Shown here piece by piece: positions 26,417-27,243 of a stretch of DNA of 27,243 nt. Where the stretch lies: positions 1-27,243 of the forward strand of contig RBZT01000719.1 in NCBI GenBank assembly GCA_003693705.1, written 5' to 3'. Position 1 is the first letter of the stretch; each line of letters starts with the position of its first letter. Under the pieces are notes generated by a model. The model did no database searches. It was not told the DNA's origin and was given only the letters and a program-made list of their open reading frames with translations. Made by a program: the position numbers and the translations under genes. This DNA comes from Polymyxa betae. Lineage: Eukaryota; Endomyxa; Phytomyxea; Plasmodiophorida; Plasmodiophoridae.

Positions 26417-27243
26417 GTGCCTGAAGCAGGAGTAGTAAACGCTGGTGAACTCGAGGCCGCCGGTATCAACCTCCGGGATCACTTAGGCCTACGTGAAGTG
26501 GACCACAAACGCGAGATCGTTGAAGTTGGGTCACCAAGCAAAACCCTTGAAGAAGGCGACCCAGAGAAACCAGCTATCTCCCTACCTCAGAAATATGCCT
26601 AGTATGCCGACGTTTTCTCGAAGGAAGGTGCAGACCAGCTACCGCAGGACCGACCCGGGGTTGACATAGCCATCAACCTGGAGCAGGACCATCCGTTGCC
26701 CCCCTATATGCCGCCATATTCAACGTCGGTGAAGGAAGATGAAGTGCTCCGCGAATACCTGAGAGAAAACTTGTCTAAAGGATCCATTCGGGCGTCGGGA
26801 TCGCCGTTAGGCGCCCCAAATCCTATTCGTTCGAAAGAAGGATGGAGGACTTCGCCTTTGTGTTGATTACCGGTTACTGAATAATGCGACAAAGCGGGAG
26901 CCTAACCCGATGCCAGTAGTCAATGACCTGCTTCAACGTCTCGCGTGTGCCAAGGCGTTTTCCAAAATCGATCTTAGAGGGGCCTACAACTTGGTCAGGA
27001 TCCAAGAAGGTGACGAATGGAAGACAGCGTTCACTTGTAAATATGGTCACTTTGAGTACCAGGTCATGCCGTTTGGACTCAAGAATGCTCCTGCAGCGTT
27101 CCAACGGCTAATGCATGACATTTTCCGTGATCATCTGGATCAGTTCATAGTGGTCTACCTTGACGACATCTTGATATACTCCAAAGATTCGTTCGAGCAC
27201 GACCGTCACGTGAAAATCGCTCTCCAGACGCTGAGGAAGCATG
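26417..27243 (+). pseudogene. gypsy B reverse transcriptase, runs off the right edge
   Basis: The linker from 26417 reads to YA, then TAG at 26600-26602, then in the same frame YADVFSKEGADQLPQ, SVKEDEVLREYL and GSPLGAPN. A shift near 26830 leads into [36 protein letters not shown] (first catalytic Asp), [20 protein letters not shown] and [13 protein letters not shown] (about 27150-27188; the YxDD pair intact). RT copies element RNA into DNA. Only one stop and one or two shifts are seen, so this insertion is younger than gypsy A and D. Confidence 0.85.

Larger units (their letters stand above)
24692..27243 (+). mobile_element. Ty3/gypsy retrotransposon 'gypsy B', 5' part
   Basis: Leader, gag, protease and reverse transcriptase run left to right and off the right edge. 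It is the least damaged element here: gag is open over 353 codons, and RT from about 26850 to the edge is open. The 137 bp between CACTA and the gag ATG are leader or LTR end; I could not fix the primer site. By RT sequence it is not the same family as gypsy A or D. Confidence 0.85.

Noticed and set aside
1-27243. CRISPR array, bacterial operon, tRNA or rRNA gene
   Set aside because: No regularly spaced repeats, no ribosome-binding sites with operon spacing, and no cloverleaf or rRNA signature were seen by eye; the content is eukaryotic transposons.
1-27243. RIP-type C-to-T mutation as the cause of decay
   Set aside because: Some stops fit Trp to stop changes, but frameshifts dominate and no strong TpA enrichment is evident by eye; this would need a count against intact copies.

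Overview
The window is a eukaryotic transposon graveyard. I find no confident host gene. Almost all of it can be assigned to about a dozen transposable elements, most of them nested in one another. Nearly every element gene carries frameshifts or stop codons, so coding features are given as pseudogenes spanning the remnant. The element mix (a gypsy family with a 'WADRLSRW' RNase H end, MULE, pogo, Harbinger with Myb-like partners, CACTA), TTTAGGG-type telomere-like motifs, and a scrap of the complex I gene nad7/NDUFS2 suggest a stramenopile such as an oomycete. A repeat-rich fungus is not excluded; this is inference.

Layout, left to right. 1-1717: right part of a PIF/Harbinger element, sitting in the gag of a minus-strand Ty1/copia element whose 5' LTR is 3076-3300. 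That copia element interrupts the integrase of a minus-strand Ty3/gypsy element (gypsy D, 3301-11862). Gypsy D is split by three further insertions: a complete pogo/Tigger-like element that also encodes an OTU-type cysteine protease (5027-6997, TA duplication), a complete MULE with about 80-bp inverted repeats and a perfect 9-bp duplication (7416-10084), and a 657-bp non-autonomous inverted-repeat element (10099-10755). 11863-17067 is an IS630/Tc1-like DDE transposon whose transposase gene is itself split by a solo LTR (12480-12787, 5-bp duplication) and by a complete second PIF/Harbinger element (13079-15428, ATT duplication).

17068-18430 has no gene but holds a diverged tandem duplication with a period near 455 bp that carries a strong hairpin. 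18430-20920 is a decayed plus-strand gypsy pol (gypsy A). Next comes LTR-like sequence split by a CACTA element (21138-24688, CAA duplication). The CACTA element holds a TNP2-type transposase, a Tourist-like MITE (22072-22361) and the nad7/NDUFS2-like fragment. 24692-27243 is the start of the best preserved element, plus-strand gypsy B (gag, protease, reverse transcriptase), which runs off the right edge.

The nesting gives relative ages: gypsy D predates the copia, pogo, MULE and 657-bp insertions; copia predates Harbinger 1; the IS630-like element predates its solo LTR and Harbinger 2; CACTA predates its MITE. All element ends and target duplications were found by eye. Family names rest on recognised motifs, without a database search.
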